A stretch of DNA of 64,000 bases from Wenzhouxiangella marina (GTDB taxonomy: Bacteria; Pseudomonadota; Gammaproteobacteria; Xanthomonadales; Wenzhouxiangellaceae), in assembly GCF_001187785.1 (NCBI RefSeq), contig NZ_CP012154.1, positions 552,501 through 616,500 on the forward strand, in the 5' to 3' direction. The notes beneath the pieces were generated by a model, which was not told the origin of the DNA, ran no database searches, and saw only the letters and a program-made list of their open reading frames with translations. The translations under genes and the position numbers were made by a program. Of this stretch, positions 28,453 to 36,633 are shown piece after piece. Within the stretch, counting starts at the first letter, position 1. Each line of letters begins with the position of its first letter.

Positions 28453-30629
28453 TGATGTCAGTCGCTTCTCCGGCCGCCAGTGCGCGGCTCAGGCAAGTCG
28501 TGTTCACCCTTCTGCTCAGTGCATTCCTCGCTGCTTGTGGCGGCGTGCAGGAGCGGCCTGACGATCGTGATTTTGCCGCGTCGGCCGTGGAGCCCGAGTC
28601 ACGCGAGAACGATAACGGCGAGATCGATATCGGTGGAGGGGACGCGGACGACGAAGAGAACGTCTTCGACGAGTCCGAAACCTATCCGGGCACCGGAGTC
28701 TTCATCAATGATGCGGCCGTCGGCGAGCGCGCTGCCCCGCCCGGTGAAGACGGGGAGATTACCCTGAACTTCGAAGGGCAGGGTATTCAGGAAGTCGTCC
28801 ACGCCATCCTCGGCCAGCTGTTCCAGGAAAACTACGTCATCTCTCCGGGCATCAGCGGGGAGGTGACCTTCGCCACCGCCAAGCCGATCACCCGCGACCA
28901 GATCATGCCGGTGCTCGAGATGCTGCTGCGCTGGAACGGCGCGACCCTGATCTGGCGCGAGGGGCAATACCACGTCATTCCCATCGCCGAGGCCGTGCGC
29001 GGCAACCTCGTCCCGCGCTTCGATTCGGCCAATGCGGCGATCGGTTACGAAGTCCTGGCCGTGCCACTGGACTACATCTCGCCGGTCAAGATGTCGGAAA
29101 TTCTCGAACCCTACGCCCGCGAAGATGGCGTGTTCAACGCCGACAATGCCCGCGGCCTGCTGTTCCTGGCCGGCACGCGCTATGAACTGCAGAATTATCT
29201 GCAGATCATCGAGACCTTCGACGTCGACTGGCTGGCCGGCATGTCGGTCGGCATGTTCAGTCTGGAGCGAATCGAGGTCGACGAGCTGCTGCCCGAGCTG
29301 GAAGCGGTATTCGGCGAAGAGGGTGAGACGCCGCTCGCCGGCATGTTCCGCTTCATGCCGCTGGAGCGTCTGAATGCGATCATGGTGATCACGCCCAACG
29401 AGCACTACCTGGATGAGGCGGAGAAGTGGATCCGCCGGCTCGACCGCTCGGGCGCCGAGGCCGGTTCGCGCCTGTACGTCTACCGGGTCAAGAACCTGGA
29501 AGCCGACGTGTTGGCCGGCTATCTGGGCGATATCTTCGGCACCAGTGGAGGTTCACGGCCCAGCCGCGAGAACCGCGGCAGCCTGGCGCCCGGGATGGAG
29601 CCGGCCTCGGTGTCCAGTGTCAGCGATTTTCAGCGCAGCCAAAGCAGTGGTGGCAGCGACTCCTCGAGCCGTAGTCAGAGTCGAGCCACCGCTGGTGGCA
29701 TGCAGTTGGGGGAAGATGGCAACGTTAGGGTAACTGCCGTGATCGAGACCAACTCCCTGCTGATCCAGGCGTCGCCCAGCGAGTACGATGCCATTCTCTC
29801 GGCGATCAATCGATTGGACGAAGAGCCGCTGCAGGTGCTGGTCGAGGCGCAGGTGCTTATTGTGGATCTGAGCGATGCGCTCACCTACGGCGTGAGCTGG
29901 TTCCTGGCAAACCGAAACGCAGATCTGGAAACCACTCTGCCTGAGGGTATTCCCGCCTCTAGAGCCGAGAATACCATCGAGATGGGCACCAACTTTCTTG
30001 GCACGATCACCCGCCGGGGTGTCGGTCGCACCTTCGTCTCGGCGACCATCGATGCCCTGGAATCTGTCTCGAATGTGCGAACGATCTCCGCGCCTTCCTT
30101 GCTGGTTCGCAACAACGCCAGCGCCACGATCAATGTCGGCAGACAGCTGCCGGTGCAGTCGACGCGTTTCGTCGGTGGCGTGACCGGTGAGGGGGCCAGC
30201 TCCCTGGGTAGTGTTCAATATCTGAACACGGGCGTGATCCTGGAGGTGACGCCACGGGTCAATCCCGGTGGCCTGGTGTATCTGGAGATTTCCCAGGAAG
30301 TGTCGTCACCCGGCGATCCGGGCGTGGGTGACAACCCCACGATCAATACGCGCAATATCTCGACCGAGATCGCGATTCAATCCGGGCAGACGATCATGCT
30401 CGGGGGGCTGATCCAGGAAGACGAAACCCAGAACAGGAACGGCGTGCCTGGGCTGCAGCGGATTCCCTTGCTGGGGAATCTGTTCAGGAGTACCAATACT
30501 TCGATCCAGCGCACCGAGACACTGGTCCTGATTACCCCGACGGTGGTCAGCACGACGGATCGTCTGCGCGAGGTTTCCGACCAGATGACCCGTCAGTTCC
30601 GTGCGCTCGAGCCTCTGCGTGCGCAATAA
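28452..30629 (+). CDS. gspD: Type II secretion secretin GspD
   Basis: Outer-membrane secretin channel, 725 aa. Lipoprotein signal with lipobox LAAC (C29), as in Xanthomonas XpsD. An acidic linker precedes the N0 domain (ITLNFEGQGIQEVVHAIL), then N1-N3 repeats with a Ser-rich insert near residues 380-420 (SSGGSDSSSRSQSRA), and the secretin core from VLVEAQVLIVDLSDA through GVILEVTPRVNPGG to LGGLIQEDETQNRNG. Closes the gsp run. ATG 28452 overlaps the gspN stop; the ATG at 28455 is an alternative. No clear terminator follows. Confidence 0.97.
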   Translation: MMSVASPAASARLRQVVFTLLLSAFLAACGGVQERPDDRDFAASAVEPESRENDNGEIDIGGGDADDEENVFDESETYPGTGVFINDAAVGERAAPPGEDGEITLNFEGQGIQEVVHAILGQLFQENYVISPGISGEVTFATAKPITRDQIMPVLEMLLRWNGATLIWREGQYHVIPIAEAVRGNLVPRFDSANAAIGYEVLAVPLDYISPVKMSEILEPYAREDGVFNADNARGLLFLAGTRYELQNYLQIIETFDVDWLAGMSVGMFSLERIEVDELLPELEAVFGEEGETPLAGMFRFMPLERLNAIMVITPNEHYLDEAEKWIRRLDRSGAEAGSRLYVYRVKNLEADVLAGYLGDIFGTSGGSRPSRENRGSLAPGMEPASVSSVSDFQRSQSSGGSDSSSRSQSRATAGGMQLGEDGNVRVTAVIETNSLLIQASPSEYDAILSAINRLDEEPLQVLVEAQVLIVDLSDALTYGVSWFLANRNADLETTLPEGIPASRAENTIEMGTNFLGTITRRGVGRTFVSATIDALESVSNVRTISAPSLLVRNNASATINVGRQLPVQSTRFVGGVTGEGASSLGSVQYLNTGVILEVTPRVNPGGLVYLEISQEVSSPGDPGVGDNPTINTRNISTEIAIQSGQTIMLGGLIQEDETQNRNGVPGLQRIPLLGNLFRSTNTSIQRTETLVLITPTVVSTTDRLREVSDQMTRQFRALEPLRAQ

Positions 30630-30689
30630 TCAGACAGTCGCATTTAGCGCCTGCACCAGGAATCATTGAACAGGAAGTTGAAGACAATC

Positions 30690-31109
30690 ATGAGAATCAA
30701 TACCAAAATTAGAAGCTTGCTGCTCTCGACGGCGCTTGCCCTGGTGCTGGCCGCTTGCGCCAGCACCCCTTCGAGCCCCGAAATGACCCTGGAAGAACGT
30801 GCCCAGGCGCGTTGGGATCACATCCTGAACGATGAGGCGGAATTGGCCTACCCGTACCTGACCCCGGGCTACCGCGACATCACCTCGCTGGGTGACTACC
30901 TGGTCTGGCTCGCGAACCGCCCGGTACGCTGGGTCGCAGCCAGTGTAGAATCCGTCGAGTGCGAAAACGAGGACACCTGTTCCGTGACCACCTCGATCAC
31001 CTACCGTGTGCCGGGTGGGCCGACGGGTATCAATCAGATGAGAATGAATCGCGACATCGTCGAGGATTGGATCCGCATCGACGGCCAGTGGTATTTTGTC
31101 CAGAACTGA
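30690..31109 (+). CDS. Small lipoprotein after gspD
   Basis: 139 aa lipoprotein: basic N-terminus, hydrophobic core LLLSTALALVLAAC with lipobox ending at C23, then a ~115-residue domain that looks NTF2-like (AQARWDHILNDEAELAYPYL, IVEDWIRIDGQWYFVQN) with two cysteines (VECENEDTC). I do not recognise a named family. It starts 60 bases after gspD with no terminator between, so it may be co-transcribed. A pilotin for the secretin is one possibility (inference). The frame is open back to TTG 30666; ATG 30690 gives a proper lipoprotein signal. Confidence 0.8.
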   Translation: MRINTKIRSLLLSTALALVLAACASTPSSPEMTLEERAQARWDHILNDEAELAYPYLTPGYRDITSLGDYLVWLANRPVRWVAASVESVECENEDTCSVTTSITYRVPGGPTGINQMRMNRDIVEDWIRIDGQWYFVQN

Positions 31110-31113
31110 TTGC

Positions 31114-31143
31114 TTTACATCGATTGGTCGGTTAGCATAGAAT
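31114..31143 (+). promoter_or_regulatory. Promoter of the S-layer-like gene
   Basis: TTTACA at 31114-31119 and TAGAAT at 31138-31143 with an 18-base spacer: 5 of 6 matches to each sigma-70 hexamer. It starts 5 bases after the lipoprotein stop and leaves a leader of about 85 bases before the gene. Confidence 0.65.
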
Positions 31144-31220
31144 TACGCATGCTGGGATGGGCTCGAATGGAGTCGGGTCCATCTCGCGGTGTTTACACAG
31201 AGCCCTGTGTCCAACAACTT

Positions 31221-31226
31221 TAGGAG
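31221..31226 (+). promoter_or_regulatory. Ribosome binding site of the S-layer-like gene
   Basis: TAGGAG, 7 bases before ATG 31234; it decides this start over the in-frame alternative at 31189. Confidence 0.75.
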
Positions 31227-31233
31227 TGTTGTA

Positions 31234-32910
31234 ATGAAAAGAAATACCTTGACGACCGCAGTGCTGGCGGGTCTGACGGGCATGGCGGGGATGGTCAGCG
31301 TTTCCAACGCTGTCAACGTCAACCCGGACGGTCTCGGCCAAGTGCTGATGTTTCCGTATTACACCGCACGCGGTGGTAATGACACGCTGATCTCGATTGT
31401 CAACACCACCGAGCGTGGCAAGGCAGTCAAGATTCGTATTCTGGAAGCCCTGAACTCGCGAGAAGTTCTTGACTTCAACATCTACATGTCCGAGTGGGAC
31501 GTCTGGACCGGCGCCATCACGGCTGCCAGCGACGGTGGCGGCAAGCTGCTGACGTCTGACACCACTTGTACTGCTCCGCGCATCTTCGCTCCGTCTGCCG
31601 GTATCGGCACCGACGTGAATGGCGACGGCGTGCCGGACTTCGGCGAGATCGACTTCCTGCCGTTCCAGTACACCCTCGGCAACACCGACTTCGGTCCTCA
31701 GGGCGAAGAGCGTAACGCGTCCGGCCACATCGAATTCATCGAAATGGGTACCTTCCTGCCGACGCCGGCTTCGGCTGCCGCAGGTACCGAGCCGTACGTC
31801 GCCTGGAGTGCCAAGCACGTCGGTCCGGCCGGTGCTCGTGAGCCGAACCGTTGCGCCACCTTCACCGAACTGTGGGCTCCGGCCAACCCGGGTGCCGTCT
31901 GGCGTCTGGGCGACTCGAACTTCGGTTTCGAGCCGGTTGGCGATGACACCCTGGCCACCGGTGGTCTGTTCGGCGCAGCCAGCATCATCAACGTGGCTGA
32001 GGGAACCATGTTCTCCTACAACGCCACGGCTGTCGACGCGTTCTGGTCGACCAACCCGCTGGCTGGTGGCGCTCTGCACACCAACCCGGCTAGCCTGCTG
32101 CCCTCGCTGGCCAACGGCACCAACCGCACCAGCAACGTCTTCGTGAACGGCGTGGTCCAGACCAACACCTGGCCGGGCACCGTTCCGGTGGCTCCGATCA
32201 ACGCCACCGTGATGTTCGAAACTCTGATGAACGAGTACAACATCGAAGCTGGCCTGGGCGGTCGTTCCGAGTGGGTCCTGACCTACCCGACCAAGCGTTT
32301 CCACACGGACGCTCAGGGTCCGGTCGGTACCGTCGTTCCGAACTCGCCGATTCCGCCGTTCACCAACACCTGGCACCGCACCTCTTCGGGCGCTCTGAAC
32401 CTGCCGTGTGAAGCTCTGAGCTTCCGCGTCTGGGATCGTGAAGAAACCGAGCCGACCCCGGACATTGGTGAGGTCATCCCGTCTCCGCCGCCGCCGACCG
32501 ACGCTCCGCAGGTCTTCGAGCTGTGCCGTGAGACGAACGTCGTTCGCTTCACCCTGGATGGTGATCTGCCGGCCGAAACGGAAATCCTGAAGGAGCCGAT
32601 TCGTGAAGGTGCGTTCGAGCGTCTGAGCTACGCCAACTTCCAGCTGCCGGACGCGTTCCAGGCTGGTTGGGTGCGCTTCGACCTGACCGACGTCCCGACC
32701 GGTGCCATCATTGCCCCGGGCGCGAACGATCCGCGTCGTACCACCCCGGCTGACAACGGTGACCAGTTCGAAGGTATGCCGGTCATCGGCTTCTGGGTGA
32801 ACACGTTCACCAATGGTGCTCTGCCTGGCGGTACGCTCGCCAACTACGGTGGTTCGTTCGACCACCACGGCAGCCGCAGCATTGTGCTGGGCAGTGTCGT
32901 GATCCCCTAA
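31234..32910 (+). CDS. Abundant exported surface protein, S-layer-like
   Basis: 558 aa. Signal peptide TAVLAGLTGMAGMVSVSNA, then a mature protein low in lysine, rich in G, N, T, P and F, with four cysteines (DTTCTAP, PNRCATF, LPCEALS, ELCRETN), so up to two disulfides. The opening NPDGLGQVLMFPYYTA resembles a family annotated as cell-surface proteins in halophilic and sulfur-oxidising gammaproteobacteria (from memory). Codon use differs from neighbours: Arg is nearly all CGT/CGC, Pro mostly CCG, Gly mainly GGT/GGC, as in very highly expressed genes. Strong promoter, good ribosome site and a terminator make it a single-gene unit. S-layer or other major surface protein is inference; a porin is less likely, as there is no beta-barrel C-terminal aromatic. 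Confidence 0.75.
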   Translation: MKRNTLTTAVLAGLTGMAGMVSVSNAVNVNPDGLGQVLMFPYYTARGGNDTLISIVNTTERGKAVKIRILEALNSREVLDFNIYMSEWDVWTGAITAASDGGGKLLTSDTTCTAPRIFAPSAGIGTDVNGDGVPDFGEIDFLPFQYTLGNTDFGPQGEERNASGHIEFIEMGTFLPTPASAAAGTEPYVAWSAKHVGPAGAREPNRCATFTELWAPANPGAVWRLGDSNFGFEPVGDDTLATGGLFGAASIINVAEGTMFSYNATAVDAFWSTNPLAGGALHTNPASLLPSLANGTNRTSNVFVNGVVQTNTWPGTVPVAPINATVMFETLMNEYNIEAGLGGRSEWVLTYPTKRFHTDAQGPVGTVVPNSPIPPFTNTWHRTSSGALNLPCEALSFRVWDREETEPTPDIGEVIPSPPPPTDAPQVFELCRETNVVRFTLDGDLPAETEILKEPIREGAFERLSYANFQLPDAFQAGWVRFDLTDVPTGAIIAPGANDPRRTTPADNGDQFEGMPVIGFWVNTFTNGALPGGTLANYGGSFDHHGSRSIVLGSVVIP

Positions 32911-32957
32911 TCGATAACATCGATTATCAGGATCGATTGCCGCTAGGCAATCAAGAA

Positions 32958-32989
32958 GGGGCCATCTTCGGGTGGCCCCTTTCTTATTG
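32958..32989 (+). terminator. Terminator of the S-layer-like gene
   Basis: Stem GGGGCCA (32958-32964) and TGGCCCC (32973-32979) with loop TCTTCGGG, then TTTCTTATT. It isolates the gene from the next one. Confidence 0.8.
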
Positions 32990-33129
32990 GGTCAGGGCTT
33001 TTTGCCGTGCCCGAACGGAACTTTTACAAGTGCTTTAGGAACAAATGATTTCCGAGGTGCTAAAGTTGCTAGGCGTCTGGGCAGGCCTCGCTCGCCGGAC
33101 TCTAATTCAATTGGACAGGTAGAGAAATT

Positions 33130-34557
33130 ATGCGTTGCAATGTCAATTCCGCCCTGCTTTGCGCAGCTTTGATTGCGGGTTCATCTCACGGGCTCGCTCA
33201 AGTGACCGTGACCCTCCAGGACGGGGCGAACGACCCGGTCGAGGATGTGGTCTGCGACCTGGCCAATCAGGCGTCACTGACGATTTCCCCCGAGACCGGC
33301 AACATCAATCTGACCGTCGCGGATCTCGCGAGCTGCCTGGGAACGGCCGACGCATTGAACGTCAGTCAGGTGTTCCTGATTCCGCAGTCTTCGACCACTG
33401 CCGGAGATCAGATTCGCGTCATCTGGGCTTCCGTCGGCCCGGACGGCTACACCTGTGCGCCTTCGGCAAGCTCGACCCTTCCGGGCTGGAGTAACGTGTC
33501 CTTCGCACAGACCCAGGGGCCTTTCGATTACACGGTCCCGGCAGCAACCGCACAGGGTAACTACACCGTCGGGGTCAGTTGCTCCGATGGTCAGGAGATC
33601 GTTGCAGGCCAGGCCGCGTCGATCTTCGTGAACGAGCAGGATCCGGGCGATCCGCCGACGATCAACAGCCTGACCGTGAACGGCAGCAGTTCGGCCACCA
33701 GTATTCAGCCAGGTGACACCCTGGCAGTGGCCTGGACGACCAGCAATGCCCAGACCTGTCAGGGCAGCGGTGACTTCCCGAACTGGGCTGGAACCAAGGC
33801 TGTCAGCGGAAACCAGCAGATCACGACATTGAGTACGCTGGGTGAGGGCAGCTACACGGTCCGCCTGCAGTGCACGAACGATGCCGGTAGCTCGCAGTTG
33901 GTGACGCGTACCGTGAGCGTCAATGCAGCGGCGCCCACCGAGTGTTCGGGTCGTGCGCTGCTCGGCCAGGGCACGCTGTCCAACTGGGCTCGGAAGACGA
34001 CCGGCAGCAACAGCTGTCTGTGGTCGAATCCGCCGGAAAACCAGCTCGTTCAGACGGCCGATTGCCGGAACTTCGGTGATGTCTGGCCAGCAGTATGGCC
34101 CGGCGGCGGGAACGTGTCGCGGAACCTGTTCGTGGCCGGTACCCGTCCGGAGTTCATTGCCATGCAGTTCAACAGCGGGAACATCCCGGCTGGCCAGTCA
34201 GGCTCCATCGGTCTCGAGAGTCCTCAGTTCGCCGGGGCCACGGCCGCGTTCAAGATGTGGTCGATCTCTCGTTGCCCGGGTGACTTCAACAAGGATCTGA
34301 TCGATGCCGAGATGGGGCCGGGTTGTATCCGTCGTGACTCCTTCACCTTCCTGGAAAGCTTCGACTGGGGCGGTGAGGCCTTCAGAACATCGACGAGTCG
34401 CTGTGCCCTGGAGCCGAACACGACCTACTACCTCAACCTGATCTGGACCCAGGACGTGGCTGGAACGCCGCCGCAGGACATCACCCAGCATCCGGCCTGC
34501 GCCGAGTTCGGCCGCTGCGGTACCAATGCTCTGATGAGCGGCACCTACACGCCGTAA
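33130..34557 (+). CDS. Secreted cysteine-rich protein with Ig-like region
   Basis: 475 aa. Signal peptide (SALLCAALIAGSSHGLA), then three parts. The N-terminal domain (~25-175) has paired cysteines. A middle Ig/PKD-like domain (~180-270) has NSLTVNGSSSATSIQPGDTL and an ending YTVRLQCTNDAGSSQ typical of Ig-like folds. The C-terminal ~200 residues hold many cysteines and aromatic residues (CLWSNPPENQ, SFTFLESFDWGG). I count 14 cysteines in the mature part, suggesting extensive disulfides. No enzymatic motif recognised; an extracellular or cell-surface binding role fits. It has its own terminator. Substrate of the nearby type II secretion system is plausible but not shown. Confidence 0.75.
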   Translation: MRCNVNSALLCAALIAGSSHGLAQVTVTLQDGANDPVEDVVCDLANQASLTISPETGNINLTVADLASCLGTADALNVSQVFLIPQSSTTAGDQIRVIWASVGPDGYTCAPSASSTLPGWSNVSFAQTQGPFDYTVPAATAQGNYTVGVSCSDGQEIVAGQAASIFVNEQDPGDPPTINSLTVNGSSSATSIQPGDTLAVAWTTSNAQTCQGSGDFPNWAGTKAVSGNQQITTLSTLGEGSYTVRLQCTNDAGSSQLVTRTVSVNAAAPTECSGRALLGQGTLSNWARKTTGSNSCLWSNPPENQLVQTADCRNFGDVWPAVWPGGGNVSRNLFVAGTRPEFIAMQFNSGNIPAGQSGSIGLESPQFAGATAAFKMWSISRCPGDFNKDLIDAEMGPGCIRRDSFTFLESFDWGGEAFRTSTSRCALEPNTTYYLNLIWTQDVAGTPPQDITQHPACAEFGRCGTNALMSGTYTP

Positions 34558-34576
34558 CAGTGCGAAGTCCGCTGCA

Positions 34577-34607
34577 ACGCGCCCCAGAGATGGGGCGCGT
34601 TTTTTTG
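34577..34607 (+). terminator. Terminator after the Ig-like secreted gene
   Basis: Perfect 10-base stem ACGCGCCCCA/TGGGGCGCGT (34577-34586 and 34591-34600) with a GAGA loop, followed by seven T. Confidence 0.93.
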
Positions 34608-34644
34608 TCTGGAAGACAACTTTTTCGAGACTCTGCGGTCAGGG

Positions 34645-34650
34645 TATATT
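34645..34650 (+). promoter_or_regulatory. Candidate -10 element for the parvulin gene
   Basis: TATATT 28 bases before the parvulin ATG and just past the preceding terminator. The -35 position is only T-rich (TTTTTC near 34621, 18-base spacer). Confidence 0.35.
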
Positions 34651-34677
34651 GATGAATTCACCTGAGGTTTTTGGAAG

Positions 34678-35643
34678 ATGAAGAATCGCCACTCGTTCAT
34701 TCTGGCCGCCATGGGCCTGCTGTTCACCATGCAGCCCGCGTTGGCCGATGATGGAGCAACGGACGTCTCGGTCCAGTCCAGGTCGATCGAGTTTCGATCG
34801 CCGGTGCTGGCGAGGCAGGGCAACGCCCTGGTCACGGCAGCGGAAATGGATGCCTATCTCTCGCGGATTCCGGAGGAGGATCGTCCGGGGTTCCTGCGCA
34901 GCAGAGCTCGTCTGGGTACGGCGCTGGAGAACCTGATGCTGCCGCGACTGATCGCTCACGAGGCCGATGAGTCCGGGTTTTCGGAGCGGGTCGACGTCAA
35001 CGCCATGGCTTATCAGTCGAACGTGGTCCTGATCGCACAGGAGTACATGGACCATCTCTTCCAGAGCCAGGAGCTGGAGACCTATGGGCCCAAGGCGCGC
35101 GAGATCTACCTCACCGAACCCGAACTCTTTCGCCTGCCGGAGCGCGTGAGCTTCACGCATATCCTCATTCTCAGTGGGCGCGAGCGCGGAGAACTCGATG
35201 CGATGCGCAACATGCTGGATGTCTACGAGCGCCTCTCGGACGATGTCAGCTTCGAGGAGCTCGCCATGGAGTATTCGGAGGACCCGGGGGTCGCGGAGAA
35301 CAGCGGCAGCTACGTGGCGGTCGACCCCAATAACCTCGATCCTGCGGTGGCGGCCGTGTTGTCGCTGCTGGAGCCCGGGCAGATCTCGGAACCCGTTCGG
35401 TCCACCTTCGGCTGGCACATTCTTCGGCTCGACGAAAACGTCGAGGGCGAGATGCTGGACTGGGAGCAGGCTGAGGCACGGGCCCTCGAGCTCGCTCGTT
35501 CCCGACACCGCGATCTGCTGTTCGAGCGTCTGGTTCAGCGTCTCCGCAGCGAAATCATGGACACCGATATCGAAGCACTCCAGGCCTATCTCGATTCCAA
35601 GGGCGTCGACTGGACCCTGCTCGAGGTGGAACAGGCCGATTGA
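34678..35643 (+). CDS. Periplasmic parvulin-type peptidyl-prolyl isomerase
   Basis: 321 aa exported PpiC/SurA-like foldase. Signal peptide FILAAMGLLFTMQPALA. An N-terminal helical region (~40-135) contains NALVTAAEMDAYLSRIP, then a rotamase domain from about 140: VSFTHILIL, VSFEELAMEYSEDPGVAENSG and GQISEPVRSTFGWHILRL, the standard parvulin sequence blocks. The C-terminal tail is helical. Unlike SurA it has one rotamase domain. It lies between two secreted surface proteins and the polysaccharide cluster, so a role in folding exported proteins is likely. Confidence 0.88.
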   Translation: MKNRHSFILAAMGLLFTMQPALADDGATDVSVQSRSIEFRSPVLARQGNALVTAAEMDAYLSRIPEEDRPGFLRSRARLGTALENLMLPRLIAHEADESGFSERVDVNAMAYQSNVVLIAQEYMDHLFQSQELETYGPKAREIYLTEPELFRLPERVSFTHILILSGRERGELDAMRNMLDVYERLSDDVSFEELAMEYSEDPGVAENSGSYVAVDPNNLDPAVAAVLSLLEPGQISEPVRSTFGWHILRLDENVEGEMLDWEQAEARALELARSRHRDLLFERLVQRLRSEIMDTDIEALQAYLDSKGVDWTLLEVEQAD

Positions 35644-35651
35644 GCTCCTCC

Positions 35652-35679
35652 GGCTGCGGGATCAAGCGGTCCCGCAGCC
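35652..35679 (+). terminator. Hairpin after the parvulin gene
   Basis: Perfect 10-base stem GGCTGCGGGA/TCCCGCAGCC with an 8-base loop, 8 bases after the stop. The following bases (CCTTGTCCCTC) are not a clean T-tract, so it may be a weak terminator or an RNA-stabilising hairpin. Confidence 0.5.
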
Positions 35680-35730
35680 CCTTGTCCCTCCACAGCGAAT
35701 GGTGAGTGTCGCTGGCCGCTGGCGGGGCAA

Positions 35731-35739
35731 TGATAGAAT
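35731..35739 (+). promoter_or_regulatory. Extended -10 promoter of the polysaccharide export cluster
   Basis: TGATAGAAT: an extended -10 (TGn plus TAGAAT). No good -35 at the usual distance. It lies 114 bases before the wzm-like start in the 210-base gap after the parvulin gene. Confidence 0.45.
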
Positions 35740-35853
35740 CTGCGCCCCCAGCGATGTGGCTTCGAGCAAGATGCTTCCGGTCATTCGCTCGATTGATCGA
35801 GAACGGATGGGGATTCATGTGAGCGGCTTGGCCGAAGTGCTGGTGACTGGTTG

Positions 35854-36633
35854 ATGGCGATGAAATCCGAGCAATGGGTTTTTCTCACTCTCGTGCAGAG
35901 GGAATTGAGAAACCGCTTCATCGGCTCGGCGACCGGCTGGCTCTGGTTGATCCTGACGCCGCTGATGATGCTGGCCGTCTATGCCTTCGTGTTCAGTGTC
36001 ATATTCCGGGCCCGCGTTCCCGAAGGTCTCGGTGTCCCATTCTGGTCCTGGCTGGCGATAGCCCTCTGGCCCTGGCTGGCCTTTTCCGAAAGTATCCAGC
36101 GAAGCCTGGGTGCCATTCGTAGCAATGCCGCACTGTTGACGAAAGTGTCGATCGATCGGCGGCTCTTCGTCACCTCCAGCGTCAGCTCCACCTTTCTTCT
36201 GCACGTGGTCGGCTACCTGATCGTTCTGCTTGCGATTCAGTGCTTCGGTGCCAGGCTCGACTGGTTGTCGCTTCCCTATGTGCTGGCCCTGCTGCTGTCG
36301 CTGTATCTTTTCGCGCTCGGTCTGAGCTTCATCTGCGCCTCTTCACAGGTGTTCATTCGAGACATCGAACAGTTCGTTCCGACCTTCCTGATGCTCTGGT
36401 TCTTCCTGACGCCGATCATCTATGCGTCCGAGATGATTCCCCAGCTCATGCGTGACTGGCTGTGGGTCAATCCCATGACCGTCTGGATGGAGTCCTTCCG
36501 CGAGGCCCTGTTCATCGGCAAGCGGCTGCCGGATCTGGCGCTGCTCATGCTGTTCCTCGGAGCAGGCTCCGTCTACCTTCTGGGTCGCGTGATCTTCGAT
36601 CGACTGGCGCCGAGCTTCGAGGACTTCCTGTGA
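35854..36633 (+). CDS. wzm: ABC-2 polysaccharide export permease (Wzm-like)
   Basis: 259 aa inner-membrane permease that, with the next gene, moves undecaprenol-linked polysaccharide to the periplasm. Six helices are visible: TGWLWLILTPLMMLAVYAF, LVLAIALWPWLAF-like, a pair around LLHVVGYLIVLLAIQ and LALLLSLYLFALGLSF, FLMLWFFLTPIIYASEMI, and LMLFLGAGSVYLLGR. The N-terminal VQRELRNRF and the central TPIIY segment are typical of TagG/Wzm proteins. ATG 35854 is used; TTG 35851 and ATG 35860 are alternatives. It overlaps the ATPase gene by 4 bases. Confidence 0.92.
   Translation: MAMKSEQWVFLTLVQRELRNRFIGSATGWLWLILTPLMMLAVYAFVFSVIFRARVPEGLGVPFWSWLAIALWPWLAFSESIQRSLGAIRSNAALLTKVSIDRRLFVTSSVSSTFLLHVVGYLIVLLAIQCFGARLDWLSLPYVLALLLSLYLFALGLSFICASSQVFIRDIEQFVPTFLMLWFFLTPIIYASEMIPQLMRDWLWVNPMTVWMESFREALFIGKRLPDLALLMLFLGAGSVYLLGRVIFDRLAPSFEDFL

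Noticed and set aside
31132-32868. 578-aa frame opposite the S-layer-like gene
   Set aside because: The plus-strand gene has promoter, ribosome site, signal peptide and terminator; the opposite frame is R/V/G-rich without features.
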